Below are positions 10,124 through 20,633 of a DNA stretch of 64,000 bases, one piece after another (position 1 is the stretch's first letter; each line of letters starts with the position of its first letter). Source of the DNA: Lentisphaeria bacterium (GTDB lineage: Bacteria > Verrucomicrobiota > Lentisphaeria > Victivallales > Victivallaceae); NCBI GenBank assembly GCA_022768375.1, contig JALEMG010000061.1, positions 1 through 64,000 on the forward strand. The letters run 5' to 3'. The translations under genes were made by a program, and so were the position numbers. Under the pieces are notes generated by a model. It worked only from the letters and a program-made list of their open reading frames with translations. It made no database searches and had not been told where the DNA came from.

Positions 10124-10765
10124 ATGCTGTTTTGGGAACTCATGAATGAAGGCGGTCCGGTCATGTGGATCATTCTGATCTGCGCGCTGCTGGCTCTGTT
10201 CATTTTTCTGGAGAAGGTGTTTCAGTTTCACCGGGACGAGATCAGCGTGCGGGAGTTGCTGAGGGGACTTTTCAACGTACTCCAGCGGGAGGGGATCGTC
10301 GAGGCGCTGACGCTGTGCGACAACACCCCCGGACCGGTGGCGAAACTGCTCAGCGCGGGGATATTGGCGCGGCAGCGCGGCGACGCGGACATCCGTTCCG
10401 CCATCGACGACGCGGCGCTGGAGGAACTGCCGAAACTGGAGCGCAATATCGCCCTGCTGGGGACGATCTCCAACATCCTGCCCCTGCTGGGGCTGCTGGG
10501 GACCGTGCTGGGCATGCTCCATGCGTTCGAGACCATTCAGGCCAGCGAATACTTCTCCGCCGGGGACATCGGCGCGCCGCTGGCGCAGGCGCTGCTGACC
10601 ACCGCCGCCGGACTGACCGCCGCGATCCCCTGCCGGGTCGGATACAACTACCTGACCGGACGGATCGAGTCCATGACGCTGGATATGGAGAAAGCCGCGC
10701 TGGAACTGACCGGATTCTTTGAGCGCAAAGCGGCGGCTGCGAACGCCGGGGGGACGGAGCGATGA
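10124..10765 (+). CDS. ExbB/TolQ/MotA-family proton channel subunit
   Basis: 213 aa inner-membrane protein of the family that couples proton flow to work across the envelope. It has an N-terminal membrane segment (about 12-32), a cytoplasmic loop, and two C-terminal segments: LLGTISNILPLLGLLGTVLGM and the region around ALLTTAAGLTAAIPCRVGYN, the typical MotA/TolQ/ExbB block. A Shine-Dalgarno-like AGGGAG/AGGGG stretch precedes the ATG. The exbD-like gene starts inside its stop codon (ATGA). Whether the complex serves TonB-like import, Tol-like constriction or another task cannot be told from the sequence. Confidence 0.88.
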   Translation: MLFWELMNEGGPVMWIILICALLALFIFLEKVFQFHRDEISVRELLRGLFNVLQREGIVEALTLCDNTPGPVAKLLSAGILARQRGDADIRSAIDDAALEELPKLERNIALLGTISNILPLLGLLGTVLGMLHAFETIQASEYFSAGDIGAPLAQALLTTAAGLTAAIPCRVGYNYLTGRIESMTLDMEKAALELTGFFERKAAAANAGGTER

Positions 10766-11229
10766 CCGCCCGCATCGGCGCACTGGGGGCCCGGCGGTAC
10801 CGAACCCGGCTGAAGGGGCTGTCCGGGTCCGCCGGATTCATCGCGCTGGCCGATCTGTTCTTTCTGCTGTTGTTTTTCATTCTGATGGCCAGTTCGGTGG
10901 TGCGGATCTCCGGCATCCGGGTCAATCTGCCCCGGGCCCATGTGCCGCAGGCCGCCGGGCTGGGCAAGGCGATCGTCACCATCGCTCCGCCGGCCGAACC
11001 GGGGGCGCCGTGCCGCATCTACTTCCGGGACCGGCAGATGGACGAGAACCAGTTGCGCAACGAGTTGCTCACGTCGTCTCCCCGGGAAAGGGTGCTGGTC
11101 ATCCGGGCGGATCAGGATGTGCCGTCCGGGGTCCTGAGCGAGATCATGGCCATCGCCGAGAGCGCGAAAATGGAAACCTTCATCGCGGTGAGCACCCCGG
11201 AGGCCCGCCCGGAGATGCGCTTTGAATAA
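10762..11229 (+). CDS. ExbD/TolR-family protein
   Basis: 155 aa partner of the preceding ExbB-like subunit. A short basic N-terminus is followed by one membrane helix with the key acidic residue (ALADLFFLLLFFILM, Asp near residue 31), then a periplasmic domain with the ExbD-like end pattern VLVIRADQDVPSGVLSEIMAIAESA. The start overlaps exbB by four bases. A TTG-initiated gene overlaps its last eight bases. Confidence 0.87.
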   Translation: MTARIGALGARRYRTRLKGLSGSAGFIALADLFFLLLFFILMASSVVRISGIRVNLPRAHVPQAAGLGKAIVTIAPPAEPGAPCRIYFRDRQMDENQLRNELLTSSPRERVLVIRADQDVPSGVLSEIMAIAESAKMETFIAVSTPEARPEMRFE

Positions 11230-11893
11230 GCGGAAATACCCCTTTCGCCGCGGCCGCGGCCGCAACTGGCTCCCGTACGCGCAGGCGCTCCTGACGGTGC
11301 TGGCGGTGACGGCGGCGCTGGTGTGGCTTTTTGAATACCGCCATGAGGCCCCGGTGAAAAAGGAGCAGAACGCCGTGCTGAGCCGGATCGTGCCCGGGGA
11401 ACATCGGGAGTTCATCCGGCAGTTGGACTTGCGGGACCCGGCCCGGGTGTTCGGCGTTTCCGGCGGCGGATTCGCCGCGTTGCGTCCGGGGAGGACGCTT
11501 CGGCGGGAATTTGCGGCGCTCCTGCCTCCGGAATCCCCGTCGCCGACGGTGCCGGGGGCATTCCGCAAACTTACGGAATATGCTTTTCCGGTATCCCCCC
11601 GGCAACCCGTCCCGCTCGCGGCGAAGCGGCGGGCGCCGCTGCCGGGGCGGACGGTGATCGCGCCTTCCGGCGAGATCATCCGGCTGGAGATCCCGGCGGG
11701 TCGCTCCGCCGCCGTCCGGGGTGACACTGTGCTCATGATCTCCGGTAGCGGCACGCTGCGGCGGTATCGGGTGGTGAATTCCGGCGGTGACGCCGCCGCC
11801 GACCGGCGGGCGGGCCGGGCGCTGCTGGACGCCGGAGTCGCCGACGGGCTCTACACCGTCGTATGGGGCGGGATCGGGGAGGAACGGAAATGA
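11222..11893 (+). CDS. Unknown bitopic envelope protein in TonB/TolA position
   Basis: 223 aa. A strongly basic N-terminus (NKRKYPFRRGRGRN) is followed by a single membrane helix (about 18-36) and a long extracytoplasmic, Pro- and Arg-rich part. This is the topology of TonB or TolA, and the gene follows exbB-exbD directly. The C-terminal stretch (RRYRVVNSGGDAAADRRAGRALLDAGVADGLYTV, in part) does not match a TonB C-terminal domain that I recognise. The start is TTG at 11222, with GGAG seven bases upstream, overlapping exbD by eight bases. A transducer role is inferred from position and topology only. Confidence 0.62.
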   Translation: MNKRKYPFRRGRGRNWLPYAQALLTVLAVTAALVWLFEYRHEAPVKKEQNAVLSRIVPGEHREFIRQLDLRDPARVFGVSGGGFAALRPGRTLRREFAALLPPESPSPTVPGAFRKLTEYAFPVSPRQPVPLAAKRRAPLPGRTVIAPSGEIIRLEIPAGRSAAVRGDTVLMISGSGTLRRYRVVNSGGDAAADRRAGRALLDAGVADGLYTVVWGGIGEERK

Positions 11894-12162
11894 TCGCCAT
11901 CGGATTCTCCGACTTTTTCGCTTTGCTGTTGAGCGCGGGCATGCTTTATCTCGCGTGGCTGTGGTTCCGGGAGTCTTCCCGGCAGAAGCGCAACGCATGG
12001 CAGGTGAGCAACAGCCGGCTGTTTCACTGCAACAACTGCCATCACCACTTCGTGCCGCGCACTCCGGTCAGCCTCTGCCGCTGTCCCCGGTGCAACACGG
12101 TGTGTATCCGCCGCCGATCCGATCTGCTGATCGATTCGCCGCGCCGGGGAGGGGAGCAATGA
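11890..12162 (+). CDS. Small membrane protein with zinc ribbon
   Basis: 90 aa. One N-terminal membrane helix (about 6-24) is followed by a basic linker and two Cys pairs, CNNC (near 49) and CRCPRC (near 71), which should form a cytoplasmic or periplasmic zinc ribbon. The start ATG overlaps the previous stop (ATGA) and its own stop overlaps the next start (ATGA), so it is embedded in the ExbB-ExbD operon. Function unknown; the ribbon suggests protein or nucleic-acid contact near the membrane. Confidence 0.7.
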   Translation: MIAIGFSDFFALLLSAGMLYLAWLWFRESSRQKRNAWQVSNSRLFHCNNCHHHFVPRTPVSLCRCPRCNTVCIRRRSDLLIDSPRRGGEQ

Positions 12163-12548
12163 ACCGGCGCGAAGCGGCGGCCCTGCTGCTGCTGGCGGCG
12201 GGGCTGTCCGGCTGTCTGCCGCCGGGAGAGCCGCCGCCGGGCAATGTGACGGAAAATCCGGAGATGGTCCTCCTCACCCGGGACGAGGTGCGCGAACGCA
12301 TGATCACGGAACTTGCTTCCGCGTTGCTGATGCACGCTCCGGGCGCGGCGGTGTCGCTGACCGCCGACGCCGTCTCCGCCGGGGAGATGCGCCGCGTCTG
12401 GACGGAATGCGTGAAACTTACCGGCAATCCGGCGGCGGAAGTCGCCCGGTGGAATGTGGATTCCCGTTACGACGGTCCCTCGTGGCAGGTGGAATTGCGT
12501 CACGACGGGCGGACGGTCCGCCGGATCGCGCTGCCCCGGCGTCCGTGA
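12159..12548 (+). CDS. Small lipoprotein
   Basis: 129 aa. The N-terminus MNRREAAALLLLAAG then LSGC is a clear lipoprotein signal; acylation would occur at Cys 20. Residues after Cys are Leu-Pro-Pro, not Asp, so transport to the outer membrane is possible. The mature part has no motif I recognise. A purine-rich GGGGAGGGGAG lies before the ATG, and the gene closes the run that starts with the TPR protein. Its stop is one base from the stop of the convergent coaC gene, leaving no room for a private terminator. Confidence 0.75.
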   Translation: MNRREAAALLLLAAGLSGCLPPGEPPPGNVTENPEMVLLTRDEVRERMITELASALLMHAPGAAVSLTADAVSAGEMRRVWTECVKLTGNPAAEVARWNVDSRYDGPSWQVELRHDGRTVRRIALPRRP

Positions 12549-12549
12549 A

Positions 12550-13086
12550 TCAGAGCAGTTTGCGGACGGCGGACAGGATATCCTCCGGCTCCGCCATGCG
12601 GCCGGGACCGTCCGCGCCGCAGGCCACATGCCCGGAGACGGGGCCGACGAAATTCACGCCCCGACCGCGCAGGGTCGCCGCGTTGTCCTGACAGGCCGGG
12701 TGCGTCCACATGCCGGGATTCATCGCCGGGGCCAGCAGGAGCGGGCCGTGATAGGCGGCGGCGAAGGTGCTCAGGGCGTCATCCGCGATGCCGTGGGCAA
12801 GTTTCGCCATGAAGTTCGCCGTGGCCGGGGCCACCACCGCCAGCGCGGCCTCCCCGGCCAGATCCACGTGCCGGGGCCGCCAGTCGGCATCCTCCGCCCA
12901 CAGCGAAGTCAGCACCGGCCGCCGGGAGAGCGTGCGGAACGTGAGGGGGGTCACGAAACGGCAGGCGTTTTCGGTCATCACCACCTGCACCGGAAATTCC
13001 CGGGCCAGCATACTGCACAACTCGGCCGCTTTGAACGCGGCGATCCCGCCGGTCACGCCCAGCACGACAAGGCGATTCTCACTCAT
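12550..13086 (-). CDS. coaC: Phosphopantothenoylcysteine decarboxylase (stand-alone)
   Basis: Flavoprotein that decarboxylates 4'-phosphopantothenoylcysteine in coenzyme A synthesis. 178 aa, the length of a lone CoaC; no CoaB domain is fused or adjacent. Motifs: GVTGGIAAFKA flavin-binding start, the catalytic His in HVDLA, PAMNPGMW matching the PXMNXXMW substrate signature, and the flap with Cys (GHVACGADGPGRMAEPEDI). These separate it from UbiX prenyltransferases. The ATG overlaps the gmk stop by four bases. Confidence 0.86.
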   Translation of the reverse strand: MSENRLVVLGVTGGIAAFKAAELCSMLAREFPVQVVMTENACRFVTPLTFRTLSRRPVLTSLWAEDADWRPRHVDLAGEAALAVVAPATANFMAKLAHGIADDALSTFAAAYHGPLLLAPAMNPGMWTHPACQDNAATLRGRGVNFVGPVSGHVACGADGPGRMAEPEDILSAVRKLL

Positions 13087-13700
13087 GCGAACAACTCCCC
13101 GGTGATGTTGGCCGTCCGCAGCCGGGCGGCGCGGAAAACGGCGGTCAGTTCCGTCGCGGCGGCGTCCAGATCACCGTTGACGACGAGATAATCGTACAAT
13201 CGGAAAAAACCGAGTTCCCGGAGCGCGCCGTCCAGCCGCAACTGCAACTGTTCGGCGGTCTCCGAATTGCGGCCCCGCAGCCGGGCCTCCAGCGTCGCGG
13301 GATCGGGCGGCGCGATGATGACGAACTGGACCGCCGCCGCGATCAGCGGATCGTGAGCCGCCGCCTCCCGAATCTGCCGCGCGCCCTGCACGTCGATGTC
13401 GAGGATCACCTGTTCGCCCCGCCGGACGCGGTCGACGACCTCGCTGCGCAGCGTGCCGTACCGGTGCCGGAAAACCTGCGCGTGTTCCAGAAATTCGCCC
13501 CGCTCCAGTTTGCGGACGAACTCCGCTTCTTCCAGAAAATAGTAATCTCTGCCGTGTTCCTCGCCCGCCCGGGGTTCCCGGGTGGTGCAGGAAACGGAAA
13601 ACCGCAGGTCGGGCAGTTCCTCCCGCACCCGTTTGATCAGCGTGGACTTGCCTACCCCGCTGGGGCCGGAGACCACGATCAGACTGCCGAATCTTTGCAT
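13083..13700 (-). CDS. gmk: Guanylate kinase
   Basis: Phosphorylates GMP to GDP with ATP. 205 aa. P-loop SGPSGVGKST near residue 10, GMP-binding region SCTTREPRAGEEHGRDYYFL, and the conserved LDIDVQGARQIR. The ATG at 13698-13700 gives the normal short N-terminus. Its 5' end overlaps the 3' end of the Cys-cluster protein by 22 bases, and its stop overlaps coaC. The gmk-coaC order resembles the gmk-rpoZ-coaBC order of many bacteria, but without rpoZ. Confidence 0.94.
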   Translation of the reverse strand: MQRFGSLIVVSGPSGVGKSTLIKRVREELPDLRFSVSCTTREPRAGEEHGRDYYFLEEAEFVRKLERGEFLEHAQVFRHRYGTLRSEVVDRVRRGEQVILDIDVQGARQIREAAAHDPLIAAAVQFVIIAPPDPATLEARLRGRNSETAEQLQLRLDGALRELGFFRLYDYLVVNGDLDAAATELTAVFRAARLRTANITGELFA

Positions 13701-14098
13701 ACCGCACCCGTTTGTTTCAAGTTTTGTCCGGCACGGGACGGGACATTGCCCGATCTTTCCGCCGATGCCGTCCGTTTTCGCCCCCCGGCACACTCGTTTT
13801 CCCAGCCGGGGAAGTTCCATTTCAGCGGGAAGGCGCGGCACTGTTCCGGTTTGACCGGTTCGATGGCGCACCCGGCGAGCCCGTCGGGACCCGTGACCAG
13901 ATATTCGCATTCGCCGTTGGATTTTTCCCTCAGCGAGAGGTGCCGCCGGTCGGGGGTGATCTCCGTGTGCCGTTCCAGAAACTCCTCCACCGGCACGGCG
14001 AGATACCCTGCGATGGCGTCCACTTCGTCCGGGGCGAGTTTCACCGCTCCCGGCCAGCGGCAGCAGTTGCCGCACCGGACGCAGGCGAAGTCCTCCAT
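13679..14098 (-). CDS. YkgJ-family cysteine cluster protein
   Basis: 139 aa. Starts MEDFACVRCGNCCRW, the Cys-rich metal or Fe-S binding pattern of the YkgJ/CxxCxxCC family, with further Cys at GCAIEP and EQCRAFP. The biochemical role of the family is poorly known. The last 30 residues (Lys/Arg/Ser rich) have no conserved look and overlap the beginning of gmk. It follows the exported protein gene by two bases, so the four genes 14664-12550 form one operon. Confidence 0.78.
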   Translation of the reverse strand: MEDFACVRCGNCCRWPGAVKLAPDEVDAIAGYLAVPVEEFLERHTEITPDRRHLSLREKSNGECEYLVTGPDGLAGCAIEPVKPEQCRAFPLKWNFPGWENECAGGRKRTASAERSGNVPSRAGQNLKQTGAVCKDSAV

Positions 14099-14100
14099 GA

Positions 14101-14664
14101 TCAGCGGTTGAAACTGTCGAACGTCAGATCGTCGCGCCGAATGTCGATCAGGAACCAGCCCAGCACGAAGTCCGCCCATTCCACCGGGTGGATGTAGAGA
14201 TCGCCGTCGATGATGAACCCCAGCGAACCGCCGATAGCCCAGAAGTCCCGCGGCCCCTCGAAGAAATCGTACACCCGCATCTCCGGCGTGGGCACCCCGG
14301 CGCGGCATTCCACGAATTTGTCCACCAGCAGCGAGCCCTGCCGCACATAGAACTCCTCCTCGCCGATGAAGATGAACGACCAGTACCAGCCGTCCTCCAC
14401 GCCGATGCCGTACTGCCGGTTGTAGTTTTTGTAAAGTTTCCAGGTGGTCGCGCTGTATCCGGCGCCCACGTCGACCAGCCGGGTGCCCATCAACCGGGCT
14501 TCGATCACCGGCCCGACGCCGAGGGAGACGCTGAACATGTCGAATGCGTCCAGGATCCGGTTGGGCAGATAGAGGGCGAGTTTCTCTCCCCAGTTGATCT
14601 CCTCCTCCGCCCGGACGCCGAACACCGCGAAACAGACCGTCAGGACCGCAAAAAACTTTTTCAT
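14101..14664 (-). CDS. Exported protein of unknown function
   Basis: 187 aa. Signal peptide MKKFFAVLTVCFAVFGVRA then EEE. The mature part is rich in aromatic residues (DGWYWSFIFIGEEEFYV, GPRDFWAIGGSLGF) and probably forms beta strands; the phrase LMGTRLVDVGAGYSATTWKLYK suggests a repeated small-residue pattern. I do not recognise the family. The ATG at 14662-14664 is preferred over an upstream in-frame start at 14709 because AAGGAAAT lies just before it and the signal peptide then starts cleanly. Confidence 0.7.
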   Translation of the reverse strand: MKKFFAVLTVCFAVFGVRAEEEINWGEKLALYLPNRILDAFDMFSVSLGVGPVIEARLMGTRLVDVGAGYSATTWKLYKNYNRQYGIGVEDGWYWSFIFIGEEEFYVRQGSLLVDKFVECRAGVPTPEMRVYDFFEGPRDFWAIGGSLGFIIDGDLYIHPVEWADFVLGWFLIDIRRDDLTFDSFNR

Positions 14665-14715
14665 GGCGCAATTTCCTTTCTGCAAAAAAAGCCACCGCCG
14701 CACTTGCACGGATAT

Positions 14716-14744
14716 AAACTAACCGCGCTGCGCGGTTTTTTCAA
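14716..14744 (-). promoter_or_regulatory. Promoter for exported protein-gmk-coaC operon, with palindromic spacer
   Basis: On the minus strand TTGAAA (14739-14744), 17 bp, TAGTTT (14716-14721). The spacer holds the perfect palindrome AACCGCGCtGCGCGGTT (14721-14737), which on the + strand is followed by six T and could act as a hairpin terminator against + transcription entering ileS. Confidence 0.45.
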
Positions 14745-14794
14745 GCCCTCCGACGGAATTTCGCCGCATCTTTTTGGTTTTCCGGGAGAAAACA

Positions 14795-14823
14795 TTGACT
14801 TTCCCGCGCTCAGGCGTTATATT
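14795..14823 (+). promoter_or_regulatory. Promoter for ileS
   Basis: TTGACT (14795-14800), 17 bp, TATATT (14818-14823); predicted start near 14830, leader about 46 bases. I see no T-box in this short leader. Confidence 0.65.
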
Positions 14824-14875
14824 AACCCGAATCGTGCGGCAAGAGCAGTTCCATATTGTCAGGAAGGAATTTTCA

Positions 14876-18031
<3,156 letters not shown>

Positions 18032-18034
18032 ACG

Positions 18035-19060
18035 ATGAAGCGGCCGCACCATTTCGCTCTGTTTGTCGCGGTTGCGCTGGTGCTGATCGCGGCGGCGGCG
18101 GTGCTGCTGTTTTTCGTCCGGCGACGGGAGGTTCGGCCGTTGCGGACGCAGTTCCCGGCGATGGGGACGGTCTGCGCCGTTTCCGTCTACGGCGGCGAAG
18201 CGGAACTGCACACCGCGTTCGCCGTCGGCAAAGCGGAGTTCGACCGGGTCGAGGCCGCCTGTTCCCTTTACCGTCCCGACAGCGAACTGTCCCGGCTCAA
18301 CGCCGCCGCCGGACAGGGGGAATTCCTCTGTTCCGAGGCGATGTGGCACCTCATTCTGCGGGCGGAACGGGCGTATGGGGAGAGCGGCGGAGAATTCGAC
18401 ATCACCGTCAAGCCGCTGATGGACCTGTGGGGTTTCTATCGCAAGCGGGGCGACCGGCCGCCGACGGCGGAGGAGATTCGGGCGACGCTGGCGAAAGTGG
18501 GGTTCGACAAACTGATTCTGGACCGTCGGCGGCGGAGCATCCGTTTCAAGGTCCCGGGCATGGCGCTGGATCTGGGCGGCATCGCCAAAGGTTACGCGGC
18601 GGATCTGGCCGCCGCCGCCATGGTGCGGTGCGGGATCACCGCCGGCGTCGTGGATTTAGGCGGAAATCTGCGGTTTCTGCCGCACCCGCCGCCGGGACGA
18701 AGTTCCTACCGCGTGGCCATCCGCGATCCCCGCGACCCCGGCGGGACGCTGCCGGAACTGCTGGAGGTCCGTCCGGGCCGGGCGGTATCCACCTCCGGCG
18801 ACTATGAACGGTTCATCGTACTGGGCGGCAGACGTTACGGGCATATCATCTCTCCGAAAACCGGGATACCCGGCGGAGGTCCGGCGGCGAGCGTGGTCGC
18901 GGACACCGCGCTGGATGCGGATGTTTTCTCCACCAGTTGCATGCTGGGCGGCCCTCCGGCCGCGGAGAAACTGCGGCAACTTCACCCCGGCATCCAGGTG
19001 GTTTTCGCGCCCGGAGCCGAAGAAACGGAACGACCGCTTCTCTCGCGGGGAAAGAGGTGA
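18035..19060 (+). CDS. apbE: FAD:protein FMN transferase (ApbE family)
   Basis: 341 aa. An N-terminal membrane anchor (about 10-30) places the catalytic domain outside the cytoplasm, where ApbE covalently attaches FMN to Thr/Ser of flavoproteins. Conserved parts: MGTVCAVSVYGG, GGEFDITVKPLMDLWGFY, LDLGGIAKGYAADLA, GVVDLGGNLRF, and GHIISPKTGIP with the metal-site region ALDADVFSTSCMLG. No flavinylation target such as NqrB/C or RnfG is seen in the window. The last residues (RPLLSRGKR) run into a degenerate copy of the repeat described at 20086-20529. Confidence 0.9.
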   Translation: MKRPHHFALFVAVALVLIAAAAVLLFFVRRREVRPLRTQFPAMGTVCAVSVYGGEAELHTAFAVGKAEFDRVEAACSLYRPDSELSRLNAAAGQGEFLCSEAMWHLILRAERAYGESGGEFDITVKPLMDLWGFYRKRGDRPPTAEEIRATLAKVGFDKLILDRRRRSIRFKVPGMALDLGGIAKGYAADLAAAAMVRCGITAGVVDLGGNLRFLPHPPPGRSSYRVAIRDPRDPGGTLPELLEVRPGRAVSTSGDYERFIVLGGRRYGHIISPKTGIPGGGPAASVVADTALDADVFSTSCMLGGPPAAEKLRQLHPGIQVVFAPGAEETERPLLSRGKR

Positions 19061-19122
19061 GAAACAAGAAAGGGCGACGGCGGAAGGGGAAGGCGGTTGA
19101 CCGCGCGGATTGAAAAATCAGG
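19039..19122 (+). repeat. Degenerate outlying copy of the 148-bp repeat element
   Basis: The stretch 19039-19076 resembles the start of the array unit (CTCTCGCGGGgAAAGAgGT...ACAAGAAAGGGCGAC), and 19101-19122 is a 22-base exact match to 20565-20586, the right edge of the array. The first bases overlap the apbE 3' end. dut therefore lies between a worn copy and the full array. Confidence 0.6.
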
Positions 19123-19423
19123 CGGTGTTTCGAACAGAGCAAAAAAAAGAAAGCAGGTGTTTGATCTCGCGGCCACACGATGTACAGTAAGCCCAAAAGA
19201 GGACCCGATGCAAAGATTGTTCCGAGAAGAACCTGCTTTCTGGCGCTCAATATAACCCCGGAATGGAAATTTTTCAAGTCGGAACGGTCTTCGGGGTTGA
19301 TTTTTACGGCAAAACGGTTATTTTTTCATTGCCGTGTGTGAAACTCCGAACGATCCCGTTCCCTCTGAAAAGGGAGCGGGTTCGGGAGAGGAAAAACTTC
19401 TTTTCACCAAGAAAGGATGCATC
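19123..19423. other. Intergenic region upstream of dut
   Basis: No convincing gene. An 11-base inverted pair (AGAAAGCAGGT at 19148-19158, ACCTGCTTTCT at 19231-19241) could form a long-range stem around a 72-base loop. A candidate promoter TTGATT (19297-19302), 16 bp, TATTTT (19319-19324) would serve dut. Confidence 0.5.
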
Positions 19424-19861
19424 ATGACCGAAGTGAAAATCCTCATGCTGCCGGGGTGCGGCGAGTTGTTTCCGGCCAAAGCCCATCCGGACGATGCCGC
19501 CTGGGATCTCCGGGCGCGTACCGATATGGAACTGCCGCCCGGCCGGAGCGTCGCGGTGCCGGCGGGATTCAAGATGGAACTGCCGCCGGGATTCGAGGCC
19601 CAGATCCGCCCCCGCAGCGGGCTGGCGCTCAAGCACGACATCATGCTGACCAACTCCCCCGGCACCATCGACGCCGGATTTCGGGGGGAAGTGGCGGTCA
19701 TCATGTACAACGGCGGACGGGAACCCTTCCCGGTCCGCCGGGGCGACCGCATCGCCCAGATGGTCGTCTGCGCGCTGCCGGAGGTCACGCTGACGGCGTC
19801 GGCGGAACTCTCCGGTTCCGGTCGGGGCGAGGGCGGCTTCGGCAGTACCGGACGCCGGTGA
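19424..19861 (+). CDS. dut: dUTP diphosphatase
   Basis: Trimeric dUTPase: hydrolyses dUTP to dUMP and pyrophosphate, keeping uracil out of DNA and supplying dTMP synthesis. 145 aa. The five family motifs are present: DAAWDLRA, PRSGLALK, NSPGTIDAGFRGE with the catalytic Asp, GDRIAQMV, and the C-terminal glycine-rich GRGEGGFGSTG. The ATG at 19424 has GAAAGGAT just before it; an upstream in-frame ATG-type start at 19334 would add residues without conservation. It stands alone between two repeat regions. Confidence 0.94.
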   Translation: MTEVKILMLPGCGELFPAKAHPDDAAWDLRARTDMELPPGRSVAVPAGFKMELPPGFEAQIRPRSGLALKHDIMLTNSPGTIDAGFRGEVAVIMYNGGREPFPVRRGDRIAQMVVCALPEVTLTASAELSGSGRGEGGFGSTGRR

Positions 19862-20034
19862 CCGGACGATATGGAAAGGCTCTGTACCAAAAGAGGAGTG
19901 AAAAATAAAAAATCTGCCACCGGCGGCTTCGCCGGACGTGGTCCAGCGGCGGAACGCTGGTCGCCGCTTGATGCGGCGAAATCTCAGCGAAGCGTTCAGG
20001 TCGGCGCAGGCCGACACCTCCCGCCGGGAGCGAT

Positions 20035-20057
20035 GTCCCGGAAAATTTTTCCGGGAC
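20035..20057. repeat. Perfect inverted repeat downstream of dut
   Basis: Eleven-base arms GTCCCGGAAAA / TTTTCCGGGAC around one base. It could form a stable hairpin, but no T-tract follows, so a terminator role is weak. It is part of the 772-base gene-free stretch 19862-20633. Confidence 0.5.
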
Positions 20058-20085
20058 GGTTGAGCGGGCGGCGGCTTACTTCTTT

Positions 20086-20529
20086 TCTCGCGGGAAAAGA
20101 AGTAAGACAAGAAAAGGCGACTACGTTACTTTCTTTTGCCGACAAAAGAAAGTAACCAAAGAAAACGTGGGAAATGCAAACCGGACCGGCGACAACGGAG
20201 TCGGGCCTCAGTTTCGCGGCGGCACGTTGCCGCTCTCGCGGGAAAAGAAGTAAGACAAGAAAAGGCGACTACGTTACTTTCTTTTGCCGACAAAAGAAAG
20301 TAACCAAAGAAAACGTGGGAAATGCAAACCGGACCGGCGACAACGGAGCCGGGCCTCAGTTTCGCGGCGGCACGTTGCCGCTCTCGCGGGAAAAGAAGTA
20401 AGACAAGAAAAGGCGACTACATTACTTTCTTTTGACGTCCAAAGAAAGTAACCAAAGAAAACGTGGGAAATGCAAACCGGACCGGCGACAACGGAGCCGG
20501 GCCTCAGTTTCGCGGCGGCACGTTGCCGC
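20086..20529 (+). repeat. Three tandem 148-bp repeats with nested hairpins
   Basis: Units begin at 20086, 20234 and 20382 with a period of exactly 148 bp. Each carries a hairpin with 14-base arms in copies 1 and 2 (GTTACTTTCTTTTG, loop CCGA, then its complement; 20125-20156 and 20273-20304) and a second small hairpin GCGGCA-CGT-TGCCGC at its end. In copy 3 the loop region is changed to TGACGTCC, with a self-complementary GACGTC inside, while the outer stem survives. A once-only left arm TTACTTCTTTTC (20076-20087) pairs with the GAAAAGAAGTAA of copy 1. Short ORFs across the units look like translations of the repeat, not genes. Confidence 0.85.
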
Positions 20530-20633
20530 CCGGACCGGCGACAACAGAGCCGGGAGGCGGCTAACCGCGCGGATTGAAAAATCAGGTAATGTTTGTGGGA
20601 ACTCCCAATCAACCCCAGGAAAGGAAAAACATC

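Larger units (their letters stand above)
19862..20633. other. Gene-free stretch with repeats
   Basis: 772 bases without a credible gene. It holds short GC-rich palindromes (19920-20060), the 148-bp array and its right edge. Open frames here follow the repeat period and carry no family signature. Confidence 0.7.

Noticed and set aside
12550-13086. UbiX/flavin prenyltransferase
   Set aside because: PAMNPGMW and the Cys-containing flap are decarboxylase (CoaC) features.
18846-19277. Minus-strand frame with a hydrophobic stretch, upstream of dut
   Set aside because: Its C-terminal half runs antisense through apbE and the degenerate repeat, the same residues recur from the array, and no ribosome site is present.
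20086-20529. CRISPR-like array
   Set aside because: Units are contiguous 148-bp tandem copies without variable spacers, and no cas genes are near.
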